A DNA stretch of 8,573 bases from an archaeon. GTDB taxonomy: Archaea; Iainarchaeota; Iainarchaeia; Iainarchaeales; Iainarchaeaceae. This document shows positions 1 to 5,723 of the stretch, piece by piece; position 1 is the stretch's first letter; the number at the start of each line of letters is the position of its first letter. Location: assembly GCA_005239615.1 (NCBI GenBank), contig SBBR01000111.1, positions 1 through 8,573 of the forward strand. Reading direction: 5' to 3'. The notes below the pieces were generated by a model. The model was given only the letters and a program-made list of their open reading frames with translations. It did no database searches and had not been told where the DNA came from. A program made the position numbers and the translations under genes.

Positions 1-242
1 CGATAAGGTCACGTGGCGTCGGCGGCGATTTTGTCGCCGGAATACAAAAAGTGTTCGGCGGCGAAATTTCAGCATACGTTGTTTCCATGAGCGAGGCGCG
101 CGAGGAAGCCCTTCGCAAAATGGAAGAGGAAGCGCAGAAGCTGAAAGCCGATGCGGTGATTAACGTGAGGTTCACAACAGGCGAAGTGATGCCGTACGCG
201 GCTGAAATACTCGCTTATGGAACGGCAGTTAGGTTTGGGTGA
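1..242 (+). CDS. UPF0145/YbjQ-family protein, 3' part (5' end outside window)
   Basis: The reading frame is open from the first bases of the window, starting with codons at position 3, so the gene begins upstream. A GTG at 51 falls inside the conserved domain and is not the true start. The visible 79 residues match the second half of the UPF0145 (YbjQ) family: a G-V-G-x-D-F-x-A-G stretch, then GGEISAY, an Ala/Glu-rich helix, KADAVINVRF and the closing AEILAYGTAV. The family is small (about 100-110 residues), forms pentamers in solved structures, and has no firmly established function; a metal-binding role has been suggested. The stop lies 4 nt before the start of the next gene, so the two are probably co-transcribed. 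The family call is confident; the cellular role is unknown. Confidence 0.9.
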   Translation, partial: IRSRGVGGDFVAGIQKVFGGEISAYVVSMSEAREEALRKMEEEAQKLKADAVINVRFTTGEVMPYAAEILAYGTAVRFG

Positions 243-243
243 T
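238..243 (+). promoter_or_regulatory. Ribosome binding site for the DUF35 gene
   Basis: GGTGAT overlaps the stop codon of the upstream gene and sits 3 nt before ATG 247. This supports ATG 247 over the upstream in-frame ATG at 217, which would overlap the UPF0145 gene by 26 nt and add ten residues unlike the family. Confidence 0.5.
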
Positions 244-246
244 TTG

Positions 247-648
247 ATGGTACAGGGTTCCCCACCTCTCCACTGGCGCAAGTACGCGGAAAGGTACAGG
301 TTAGAGGGGGGCATGGCAGGGGGCGAGGAACACTTCCCGGCGCGAAGCGTGCACCCGCAAAAGGGGACGAAGGGAAAGGTGGAAACCAAGCTAATGCCAA
401 GGGAAGGGAAAATAGTCTCGTGGACGCAGGTGTTCTCCGGCGCGCCGACAGGCTTTGAGAAGGAAACGCCATACTTTCTCGCAATAGTAGAGCTGCCCAA
501 CAGGGTTCGGCTCATCACACAGATAGTCGACTCTGAGGCGGAGAAGGTACGCATCGGCGCGAATGTGAGTAAGGTATTCAGGAAGATTTCAGACCCCGAA
601 TCCGAAGGGCACATAGCCTATGGGTTTAAGTTCAAGGTCGCGCAGTAG
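247..648 (+). CDS. DUF35 OB-fold protein lacking zinc-ribbon cysteines
   Basis: This 133-residue protein has the DUF35 layout. An N-terminal helix (HWRKYAERYRLEG, about residues 9-21) is followed by the zinc-ribbon region with FPAR, then a C-terminal OB fold containing GKIVSWTQVF, PYFLAIVELP, a Gly-Ala-x-Val turn and a closing YGFKFKV. In archaea such proteins bridge acetoacetyl-CoA thiolase and HMG-CoA synthase, the first steps of the mevalonate pathway, by holding CoA intermediates; other DUF35 proteins accompany other thiolase-like enzymes. The ribbon normally has two CxxC pairs. Here the equivalent positions read GGMAGGEE and VHPQKG, and the whole protein contains no cysteine, so it cannot bind zinc in the usual way. 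No thiolase or synthase gene is visible in the window, but mevalonate genes lie about 2.5 kb downstream. Family assignment is strong; partnership with HMG-CoA synthase is inference. Confidence 0.85.
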   Translation: MVQGSPPLHWRKYAERYRLEGGMAGGEEHFPARSVHPQKGTKGKVETKLMPREGKIVSWTQVFSGAPTGFEKETPYFLAIVELPNRVRLITQIVDSEAEKVRIGANVSKVFRKISDPESEGHIAYGFKFKVAQ

Positions 649-670
649 CGATTCGCCCGTGCAGGCTTGT

Positions 671-682
671 CGCAGGCCTGCG
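671..682. repeat. 12-bp perfect palindrome between convergent genes
   Basis: CGCAGGCCTGCG reads the same on both strands and lies in the 36-bp gap between the stop codons of two convergent genes. A copy of GCAGGC at 661-666 could instead pair with GCCTGC at 676-681 to form a hairpin. There is no T-run, so a terminator role is only a possibility. Confidence 0.4.
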
Positions 683-684
683 GC

Positions 685-1191
685 TCATTTCGGGGAGTAC
701 TCAACGCCCGCCTTCTTTGCCGCGGCCCTAAGTGAAAGTATTCTCGACGGCTCAAACTTCATCCTGACCGCGGTCGAGATTATTTCCCTTATCTGTTCCC
801 TCTTCCACTCGGGAAGGTCTTTGCCGAAGTCGAGGTGCGGGATTTCTGCGAGTGCCTCCTTCATGAACTCGCCCTCGACCAAATTCTTGTAGGGCTGGGA
901 ACCCATTATTTTCGAGAGCCTATTCTTGCCGATAAGCATCGCGGCTTCCTTTTCTGCGTTCTCGTTCTGCAGCCTCAGCTCGGTAATTTTCTGGCTGGCT
1001 GCGGACCCGACCATCGGACCCCTGAACGCCTGGAAGGCGAGGAAGTTCAGACGGGCCGCAATTAGGGAGGAAAGGCTGCGCCTCATAATGCTTTTGACCT
1101 CAGGGCCGCTTAGCAGAACGCCATGGAAATCTATCGGCCTTGTGCCTTTAAACCGCAGAAACTTTTTATTGGACCCTCGAGCCATGCCCAT
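685..1191 (-). CDS. Hypothetical protein, basic and helical
   Basis: I do not recognise this 168-residue protein. It has a basic N-terminus (MARGSNKKFLRFKGTRP), a helix-prone centre with many Arg and Ser (IMRRSLSSLIAARLNF), a Glu/Lys-rich stretch likely to form a coiled coil (ELRLQNENAEKEAA), and an amphipathic C-terminal half ending in RAAAKKAGVEYSP. There is no signal peptide, membrane segment or cysteine cluster, so it is probably cytoplasmic; nucleic-acid binding is possible from its charge but unproven. The frame is open further upstream to 1248, but an AT-rich box at 1226-1234 would place transcription start near 1204, so ATG 1191 (or ATG 1185, two codons on) is preferred. It diverges from the gene at 1294 and converges on the DUF35 gene. 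Confidence 0.7.
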   Translation of the reverse strand: MGMARGSNKKFLRFKGTRPIDFHGVLLSGPEVKSIMRRSLSSLIAARLNFLAFQAFRGPMVGSAASQKITELRLQNENAEKEAAMLIGKNRLSKIMGSQPYKNLVEGEFMKEALAEIPHLDFGKDLPEWKREQIREIISTAVRMKFEPSRILSLRAAAKKAGVEYSPK

Positions 1192-1225
1192 GCCACGCCC
1201 CAATACCAAGACTATTCCTTCCGCC

Positions 1226-1234
1226 TTAATATTT
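1226..1234 (-). promoter_or_regulatory. TATA-box-like element for the minus-strand gene starting at 1191
   Basis: On the minus strand the sequence is AAATATTAA. A start about 26 nt downstream of its centre gives a leader of roughly 13 nt before ATG 1191. Position and base composition are the only evidence. Confidence 0.45.
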
Positions 1235-1263
1235 GTTGCCCTGCCCACGCAAAAGGAAAGGGA

Positions 1264-1272
1264 TTTATCATA
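1264..1272 (+). promoter_or_regulatory. TATA box with purine-rich BRE for the gene at 1294
   Basis: TTTATCATA is preceded by the purine-rich run AAAGGAAAGGGA, typical of an archaeal BRE. Its centre lies 26 nt before ATG 1294, which predicts a leaderless transcript and supports that start over the upstream in-frame start at 1123. Confidence 0.6.
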
Positions 1273-1293
1273 GACGGGAAGTTATTGGTTGTT

Positions 1294-1824
1294 ATGAGAC
1301 TGGTCCGCAGGAAGCTGAACCTCCCGGAAGTAATAGCGCAAAGCGTTGCAGAGCACCAGAATAGGCAAAGCAACCCGCTGGCTTTCATTTATCCTGAAAT
1401 CTCTGACCATCTCCTTGAGAGGCTCCTAGCTGAAAGGCAGGAAGACCTCAAGGCGGCAAAGGTGCTAGAGGCCCACACGCTCAGGCTGAACCTCGCCGCG
1501 GCAGAAATAGAGGGCGGTGGCAGTCTGAAGAAAAACACTGCGCTCGCAATTTATCAAAAGCTATTTAAGGGTATTATGGAGCCATCCTTCCGGAACAACA
1601 GGAAGGCTAAATTTTACATGCGGATGCTGCCAGCTGAAATACAGCGCATTAGGCAGATGGCTGATTACGAGCTGGTGGAGGTTAAGAGTGAGGTGGTAAA
1701 GGATGCCATGCTAGTGTACCAAGCCAAGTTAAAGCGGCTCCTCGGAACTCAGTACGGCCCGTTCATAAAGGCGCTGAACAAGTCGGTGAAGCTCGCGGCG
1801 CAGAAAATCAACAATAAAACATGA
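1294..1824 (+). CDS. Hypothetical helical protein
   Basis: I do not recognise this 176-residue protein. It is rich in Leu, Lys, Arg, Ala and Glu and appears almost entirely helical: long helices around SDHLLERLLAERQEDL, KVLEAHTLRLNLAAAE and AEIQRIRQMADYELVE, with a short Gly-rich break (GGGS). It has no cysteines, signal peptide or membrane segment. The C-terminal half is strongly basic (KAKFYMRM, KLKRLLG, NKSVKLAAQK), which would fit nucleic-acid or ribosome association, though this is a guess. The frame is open back to 1123, but the well-placed TATA box and the divergent neighbour make ATG 1294 the likely leaderless start. An ATG overlaps the stop codon (ATGA at 1821), yet the downstream gene appears to use a later start. 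Confidence 0.7.
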   Translation: MRLVRRKLNLPEVIAQSVAEHQNRQSNPLAFIYPEISDHLLERLLAERQEDLKAAKVLEAHTLRLNLAAAEIEGGGSLKKNTALAIYQKLFKGIMEPSFRNNRKAKFYMRMLPAEIQRIRQMADYELVEVKSEVVKDAMLVYQAKLKRLLGTQYGPFIKALNKSVKLAAQKINNKT

Positions 1825-1879
1825 TTCACGGAGAGCCTTGGGAAGCAATTAAAAAGATGTCTAATCGGGATGAAGTATT

Positions 1880-1884
1880 GGTGA
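1880..1884 (+). promoter_or_regulatory. Ribosome binding site for the haem membrane protein gene
   Basis: GGTGA lies 5 nt before ATG 1890. Earlier in-frame ATGs at 1821 and 1857 lack such a site, so 1890 is chosen. Confidence 0.55.
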
Positions 1885-1889
1885 ATCAG

Positions 1890-2636
1890 ATGGCCGACAA
1901 TACGCCCAGCAATGCCCCCCAAAAGCCCGGCCTTTTTTCCGGCGCAATCAAAGTCTGGAAATTCACACTTGGATTCATCGCCTTTTCAATAGCGTTCTGG
2001 CTCGCCGAGTTCGCCTACCAGTTCTACTTCGCCTCGCCGGGGGACTTCAAGGCCTCGGTCATCAGGAGCCTTGCCCTGGCAAGCGCGACATTCATCTCAC
2101 TCTCGCTGCTCTCAAGCAGCATCTTCAAGTTCTGGCCCAAGTACGCGAGGTACTGGACAGTGAGAAGGGCGCTTGGAGTGGCCGGGTTTTTGTTCGGCGC
2201 GCTGCACGTGATGGCGGCAGTGAACTTCGTGTTCAATGGGGATTTCCTCGCGCCATACGCATACTCGCTGAACCCTATAGTAAACCCGATTATCTTCGGA
2301 GGCATCGCCTATGCCCTGCTCTTCATCATTACCCTGACCTCGACTGACTGGGCTGTTGCGAGGATGGGCATCTGGTGGAAGAGGGTGCACCGCCTTGTTT
2401 ACTTCGCCTTCTGGGGCATGATATTCCATTTCCTTCTCACCAACCCGCCTGCGCTCATGAACATTGCTGGTTACCTGCTGCTTGGAGTGACTGGCCTGGC
2501 GCTCGCGGGGCAGCTGTACTGGTACATTTACTTCGTGCTGGGAAAAAAGACGACAACCAAAGGCGCCATTGTCGGGGTGGCGGTGATAGCAATGTTCCTT
2601 ATAACGGCTTACCTTGCGTGGTTCGCAGGAAAATAA
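1890..2636 (+). CDS. Ferric-reductase-like (MsrQ/YedZ-type) transmembrane haem protein
   Basis: This 248-residue membrane protein has about seven hydrophobic helices, near residues 25-47, 57-79, 94-115, 133-152, 168-184, 191-216 and 224-245. The core matches the ferric reductase-like transmembrane domain: RRALGVAGFLFGALHVM with His106 in helix 3, then the loop MGIWWKRVHRLVYF with His167 followed by Arg168, and IFHFLL with His180. These histidines are the expected b-haem ligands. In bacteria MsrQ passes electrons from the quinone pool to the periplasmic methionine-sulfoxide reductase MsrP; no MsrP, flavin or NAD-binding domain is seen here, so the electron acceptor is unknown. The N-terminal 20 residues are hydrophilic and probably cytoplasmic. 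The start follows a clear GGTGA site; starting at 1821 would add 23 non-membrane residues. No link to the isoprenoid genes is evident. Confidence 0.82.
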   Translation: MADNTPSNAPQKPGLFSGAIKVWKFTLGFIAFSIAFWLAEFAYQFYFASPGDFKASVIRSLALASATFISLSLLSSSIFKFWPKYARYWTVRRALGVAGFLFGALHVMAAVNFVFNGDFLAPYAYSLNPIVNPIIFGGIAYALLFIITLTSTDWAVARMGIWWKRVHRLVYFAFWGMIFHFLLTNPPALMNIAGYLLLGVTGLALAGQLYWYIYFVLGKKTTTKGAIVGVAVIAMFLITAYLAWFAGK

Positions 2637-2648
2637 TCATTGTGCTAG

Positions 2649-3028
2649 AAGCTCTCATATCTTTTGACCATTGAAGGCCTGAACAATGCCGGAATCGGCA
2701 TCCCGGCAAGCCAGGCCGACATGGCAGTCCGCTTCCTGAAAAATGAATATAGGGCCACCAGAGGAAATAAATACGCCGGCATAATCGGGCCCCCAGGCAA
2801 TGGGAGAAGGAAATCGGAAAATTCAGCAAAAAAGAAGTTGTCAACGTGGGCTTCAACCCCACATACCTCCAGACTCTCAGGCTTATGCTGCTCTGGAAAC
2901 TGAAAGACGAACTTGGAATGTAGGAGTATGACATTTATTTGAACCGTGTGCTGCCCGGGCTGCAACTGAGAGCCGTGGCAATAGCCGACTCAACAGAGCC
3001 ACAAGCGCATCTGTTTGGGCACAACTAG
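2649..3028 (+). pseudogene. Degraded ORF of unknown function (frameshift plus in-frame TAG)
   Basis: No intact gene occupies this stretch, but codon-like sequence runs through it. One frame (from about 2664, TTG) reads TIEGLNNAGIGIPASQADM and on through FLKNEYRA to KYAGIIGPPGNG near 2804. From about 2801 the next frame continues with WEKEIGKFSKKEVVNVGFNP and LRLMLLWKLKDELGM, reaches TAG at 2921, and carries on in the same frame as EYDIYLNRVLPGLQLRAV and IADSTEP to a stop at 3026-3028. A single missing base near 2795-2803 plus one nonsense codon would explain the pattern. I do not recognise the family; GPPGNG resembles a nucleotide-binding loop, but it sits at the frameshift and is weak evidence. 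It could be a decayed mobile or viral gene, or an intact gene with sequence errors. Confidence 0.45.
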
Positions 3029-3085
3029 CCATAAATGCCAGTAGCCTGACAATAAGCCCGGAATTGGTTTTACGGCGATGCAACC

Positions 3086-3095
3086 TAATAAAATA
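3086..3095 (+). promoter_or_regulatory. TATA-box-like element for mevalonate kinase
   Basis: TAATAAAATA centred about 36 nt before ATG 3127 predicts a leader of roughly 10 nt, which includes a weak AGGGG. Confidence 0.5.
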
Positions 3096-3126
3096 AGGTA
3101 ATGGTAAAAATCCTTTAGGGGTCCTG

Positions 3127-4077
3127 ATGGAAAAGTCCAGAGGCATCGGCTATGGAAAAACAATCCTCTTCGGCGAGCACTTCGTTGTATACGGCCTGCC
3201 GGCGATAGCTTCCGCAATTTCCGATTGCACCGTTGCTGAGGTCGAGGCTGGCGAACCTGGAACTGGCATCACACTGATAGACAACAGACCACAGGTAGAT
3301 GGCTACAAGGAAACGAAAAAGGATGAGATTGCACTGGAAATGGAGGCGCTGCAAAAGCACTTCAGGCTAGATGCCGCAAAGACGCCGCTCAAAATAACTC
3401 TTTCCGGAAACCTTGAATGTGCCTCTGGGGTCGGGGCTAGCGCTGCGCTTGCATCCTCAATCGCGCGGGCCGTTGGAGCACACTTCAATCTTGACCTTAC
3501 TGACGAGCAAATCAACGAGGCGGCATACGCGGCGGAAACAGCCGGTTCGGGAACGCCGAGCGGGATAGACAACACGTGCTCTACCTACGGCGGCATGCTT
3601 GTGTTCGAGAAGAACATGCAGGGCGGGAAGAACAAAATCGAGTTGCTCGGCGTGAAAAGGCCCCTTGACATTGTACTGGCGAGCACCGGCATCACGCAGG
3701 AGACCAAGAAGGTTGTCGCGGATGTGAAAATGGAGAAAGAGAAGAACCCGGAAAAATTCAGGAAAGTGTTTGAGGAATATCGGCAGGTCTTTGATGATGC
3801 ACTGCCGGCACTGAGGGAGGGCGATGCGGCAAAAGTGGGCAAACTTATGGACAGGAACCAGGAGCTGCTAAGGAAGATTACCGTGAGCTGCGATGAGGTG
3901 GAGAAAGTCATATCGGTAGCGAAAAAGAACGGGGCGCTCGGTGCAAAGCTCACTGGCACAGGAAGGGGAGGGCTTGTGATATGCCTCGCGGAAAACAAGG
4001 CTGGCCAGGGTAAGGTTGCTGCAGCGCTTGAAAAGGCAGGCTACGGGGCGAGAAAAACACTCCTCGGAGGAAAGTGA
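3127..4077 (+). CDS. mvk: Mevalonate kinase
   Basis: This cytoplasmic GHMP-family kinase phosphorylates mevalonate to 5-phosphomevalonate with ATP. It has 316 residues, typical of archaeal enzymes. Motif 1 is GKTILFGEHFVVYGLPAIA (Lys11, Glu17, His18). Motif 2, the ATP loop, is ASGVGASAAL (residues 99-108); it differs from the usual GLGSSAA by Ala104 in place of the first Ser, while Ser105, the likely Mg ligand, is kept. The active-site segment AETAGSGTPSGIDN supplies Glu137 and the catalytic base Asp148. Motif 3 is KLTGTGRGG (residues 274-282). ATG 3127 is chosen from the promoter spacing and because motif 1 begins ten residues later, as in the family. About 240 nt and a separate promoter divide it from the decarboxylase gene, so they need not be one transcript. 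Function is well supported. Confidence 0.95.
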   Translation: MEKSRGIGYGKTILFGEHFVVYGLPAIASAISDCTVAEVEAGEPGTGITLIDNRPQVDGYKETKKDEIALEMEALQKHFRLDAAKTPLKITLSGNLECASGVGASAALASSIARAVGAHFNLDLTDEQINEAAYAAETAGSGTPSGIDNTCSTYGGMLVFEKNMQGGKNKIELLGVKRPLDIVLASTGITQETKKVVADVKMEKEKNPEKFRKVFEEYRQVFDDALPALREGDAAKVGKLMDRNQELLRKITVSCDEVEKVISVAKKNGALGAKLTGTGRGGLVICLAENKAGQGKVAAALEKAGYGARKTLLGGK

Positions 4078-4154
4078 CGCGATATGGGAAAGGTCACATA
4101 GCAGTGCGAAGATGGGTCAAGGCTTATGTAACCATCTGATATGCTTATGCCAAG

Positions 4155-4174
4155 AGGAACGATTTAAGGTTCCT
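4155..4174 (+). other. Small inverted repeat downstream of mevalonate kinase
   Basis: AGGAAC at 4155-4160 and GTTCCT at 4169-4174 can form a 6-bp stem with an 8-nt loop. No T-run follows. It may be a processing signal or nothing; the rest of the 4078-4318 gap shows no convincing gene. Confidence 0.3.
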
Positions 4175-4232
4175 TACGGGCGACCGGCAGTTCGAAAGCC
4201 TGCCAACGTGAATTTGTGAAGTGATGCGGGGC

Positions 4233-4251
4233 CGGCGGCCACCTGCCGCCG
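4233..4251 (+). other. Strong GC hairpin between mevalonate kinase and decarboxylase
   Basis: CGGCGGC (4233-4239) pairs perfectly with GCCGCCG (4245-4251) around a 5-nt loop, CACCT. It lies about 40 bp upstream of the decarboxylase TATA box and is not followed by a T-run. It could stop or slow transcription from mevalonate kinase, or be a regulator site; the sequence alone does not decide. Confidence 0.45.
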
Positions 4252-4288
4252 CTCGAAAGCTGACACTGGTATTCCAGCTGCTAATACC

Positions 4289-4297
4289 TTTAAAATA
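4289..4297 (+). promoter_or_regulatory. TATA box for the decarboxylase operon
   Basis: TTTAAAATA is centred 26 nt before ATG 4319, predicting a leaderless transcript that starts at or next to the start codon. This supports ATG 4319 rather than the in-frame TTG at 4313. Confidence 0.6.
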
Positions 4298-4318
4298 ACA
4301 AAACAACCTGTTTTGCTC

Positions 4319-5314
4319 ATGAAAGCAACAGCACTCGCCAACTCGAACATCGCCCTTGTGAAGTACTGGGGCAAGCGCGACGAGAGGTTGATACTGCCGA
4401 ACAATTCGAGTATTTCGATGACGCTCGATAAATTGCACACAACGACAACCATTGAGTTCTCGGACAGGTACAAGGAAGACAGCCTCAAAATTGACGGCAG
4501 GAAGGTCGTGGACGGGGAGGAATTTGGGAGGGCTGTACACCAGTTGAACCTTGTGCGGAAAATGAGCCAGAGCCACCTGCATGCGCGCGTCGAGAGCGAG
4601 AACAACTTTCCGAAAGCTGCAGGACTTGCGAGCTCTGCATCAGGGTTCGCGGCGCTGACGCTTGCCGCAACGAAAGCTCTCGGGCTGCACCTCGACAAGA
4701 AGGAATTGAGCGTACTTGCGAGGCAGGGCTCTGGGAGCGCGTGCAGGAGCATTTATGGAGGGTTCGCAGAGTGGCAAATGGGAACCCGCCCTGACGGTAG
4801 CGACAGCTACGCAAAACAAATAGCGCCGAAAGAGCACTGGCCTGAGCTTTGCATGGTTGTAACAGTCGTCACACAGGAGGAGAAGAAAATAAAGTCGCGG
4901 CCGGGGATGAGCCAGACCGTGGCAAATTCACCCCTCTACAAGGCGTGGCTGGAGACGGTTGAAGGGGATTTGGAGAAGGTGCGGGCTGGGATTTTGGAAA
5001 AGAACTTCCAATTGCTCGGCGCGACGGCGGAAGTGAATGCGCTGAAGATGCACGCCACGATGCACACCGCGACACCGCACATAATATACTGGGAGCCGCG
5101 AACAATTACCCTTATGAAGGAAGTGATGCGGATGCGCGAGGAAGGGCTTGAGGGTTACTTCACCATTGACGGCGGGCCGCAGGTGAAAATCCTTTGCCTT
5201 GAGAAGGATGCGAAGAAAATAATGAAGCGCGCAAGGGAAGTGAAAGGTGTGCAGGAAACCATGCTCTGCCAAGCCGGAGAGGAAACGAAAATAATTGAGA
5301 AGGGGCTGTTTTGA
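4319..5314 (+). CDS. mvaD: Diphosphomevalonate decarboxylase
   Basis: This GHMP-fold enzyme phosphorylates diphosphomevalonate on its 3-hydroxyl and decarboxylates it to isopentenyl diphosphate. The 331 residues show the whole family signature: NIALVKYWGKRD (Lys19), LPNNSSISMTLD, NNFPKAAGLASSASGFAAL (residues 95-113, ATP loop), RQGSGSACRSIYGGFAEW (Arg143) and YFTIDGGPQ with the catalytic Asp284. Two family positions vary: Lys99 in FPKAAG is usually Thr, and the end motif is DGGPQ rather than DAGPN. Phosphomevalonate decarboxylases of halophilic archaea are close relatives, so the substrate is not certain from sequence alone; the nearby phosphomevalonate kinase argues for the diphosphate. The stop overlaps a TTG, but the next gene probably starts about 30 nt later, so the three genes 4319-7322 look like one operon. 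Confidence 0.93.
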   Translation: MKATALANSNIALVKYWGKRDERLILPNNSSISMTLDKLHTTTTIEFSDRYKEDSLKIDGRKVVDGEEFGRAVHQLNLVRKMSQSHLHARVESENNFPKAAGLASSASGFAALTLAATKALGLHLDKKELSVLARQGSGSACRSIYGGFAEWQMGTRPDGSDSYAKQIAPKEHWPELCMVVTVVTQEEKKIKSRPGMSQTVANSPLYKAWLETVEGDLEKVRAGILEKNFQLLGATAEVNALKMHATMHTATPHIIYWEPRTITLMKEVMRMREEGLEGYFTIDGGPQVKILCLEKDAKKIMKRAREVKGVQETMLCQAGEETKIIEKGLF

Positions 5315-5346
5315 TAGGAATAAAAGGGTTATTAGGGGAAATGATT

Positions 5347-5715
5347 ATGCAAATTAAACCGAACCTGACAGAACTGTTTATGCAGGCGCGCAATACGAAA
5401 AGCGACTCCGAGAAGCTCCAGTATTACAATCTCAATGGTAAGTTGGCAGGGGTTGAGGAGAAGAAAAAGCTCTACCAGAAGATGCGCGAAGAGTACCGGA
5501 AGACAGGTAAGGTTTCAATCAAGCATAGGCACGTGCGGGTGCTGCTGATAACCACTTCCAGAAAAGTGCTTCTCAAGCAGCGTTCGAATTGGAAATCGAA
5601 CAACCCTGGGCTCTGGGACAAGACCATCGGGGGGCATGTAAGTCTTGTGGACGATAATGATGTTACTGTCCTCAAGGAATGCACAGAAGAAATCAACAAA
5701 AAACTGAATGGATAA
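5347..5715 (+). CDS. Truncated Nudix hydrolase, ends just after the Nudix box
   Basis: The 122 residues match the N-terminal half of a Nudix family with the pattern EEYRKTGKVSIKHRHVRVLL, a RS-x-W-K pattern, NPGLWDKTIGGHV and a Nudix box. The box reads Gly96-x5-Asp102-x7-KECTEEIN (110-117), keeping the metal-binding glutamates but with Asn for the usual Gly. Only five residues follow before the stop, so the strands and helix that complete the fold are missing; relatives normally continue for about 80 residues or more. AGGGGA at 5334-5339 suits ATG 5347 (spacing 7) better than ATG 5341, and an AT-rich box (5319-5326) about 25 nt upstream could also serve it. The next gene starts 8 nt after the stop. 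It may be a non-functional remnant, a half-domain that pairs with the neighbouring Nudix domain, or an indel artefact. Its substrate is unknown. Confidence 0.65.
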   Translation: MQIKPNLTELFMQARNTKSDSEKLQYYNLNGKLAGVEEKKKLYQKMREEYRKTGKVSIKHRHVRVLLITTSRKVLLKQRSNWKSNNPGLWDKTIGGHVSLVDDNDVTVLKECTEEINKKLNG

Positions 5716-5723
5716 TCCTACTT

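Noticed and set aside
51..53. GTG 51 as the start of the UPF0145 gene
   Set aside because: Conserved family residues (GVGGDFVAG) are encoded upstream in the same uninterrupted frame, so the true start lies before the window.
69..614. 181-codon open frame on the minus strand
   Set aside because: It is antisense to the UPF0145 and DUF35 genes, both with clear family signatures on the plus strand, and has no promoter or recognisable motif.
2921..2923. TAG read as pyrrolysine
   Set aside because: The surrounding ORF also carries a frameshift and there is no pyrrolysine gene or other readthrough context in the window, so decay or error is simpler.
4186..4205. tRNA T-arm-like sequence (GTTCGAAA)
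   Set aside because: The flanking stem would need a 9-nt loop and position 61 is G rather than C. No acceptor stem or anticodon arm is found around it.
4218..4265. Possible C/D-box guide RNA (GTGATGC ... CTGA)
   Set aside because: The C box has a mismatch, no D' or C' boxes are seen, and the interval is filled by the GC hairpin, which would mask any guide.
5311..5346. TTG 5311 (overlapping the decarboxylase stop) as start of the truncated Nudix gene
   Set aside because: The extra 12 residues are not family-like, and AGGGGA at 5334-5339 positions the ribosome at ATG 5347.
5695..5710. Programmed -1 frameshift site joining the two Nudix ORFs
   Set aside because: The A-run does not present an X XXY YYZ heptamer in the upstream frame (codons are AAC AAA AAA CTG), and no downstream stimulatory stem is obvious. 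It is kept only as an indel or slippage question.
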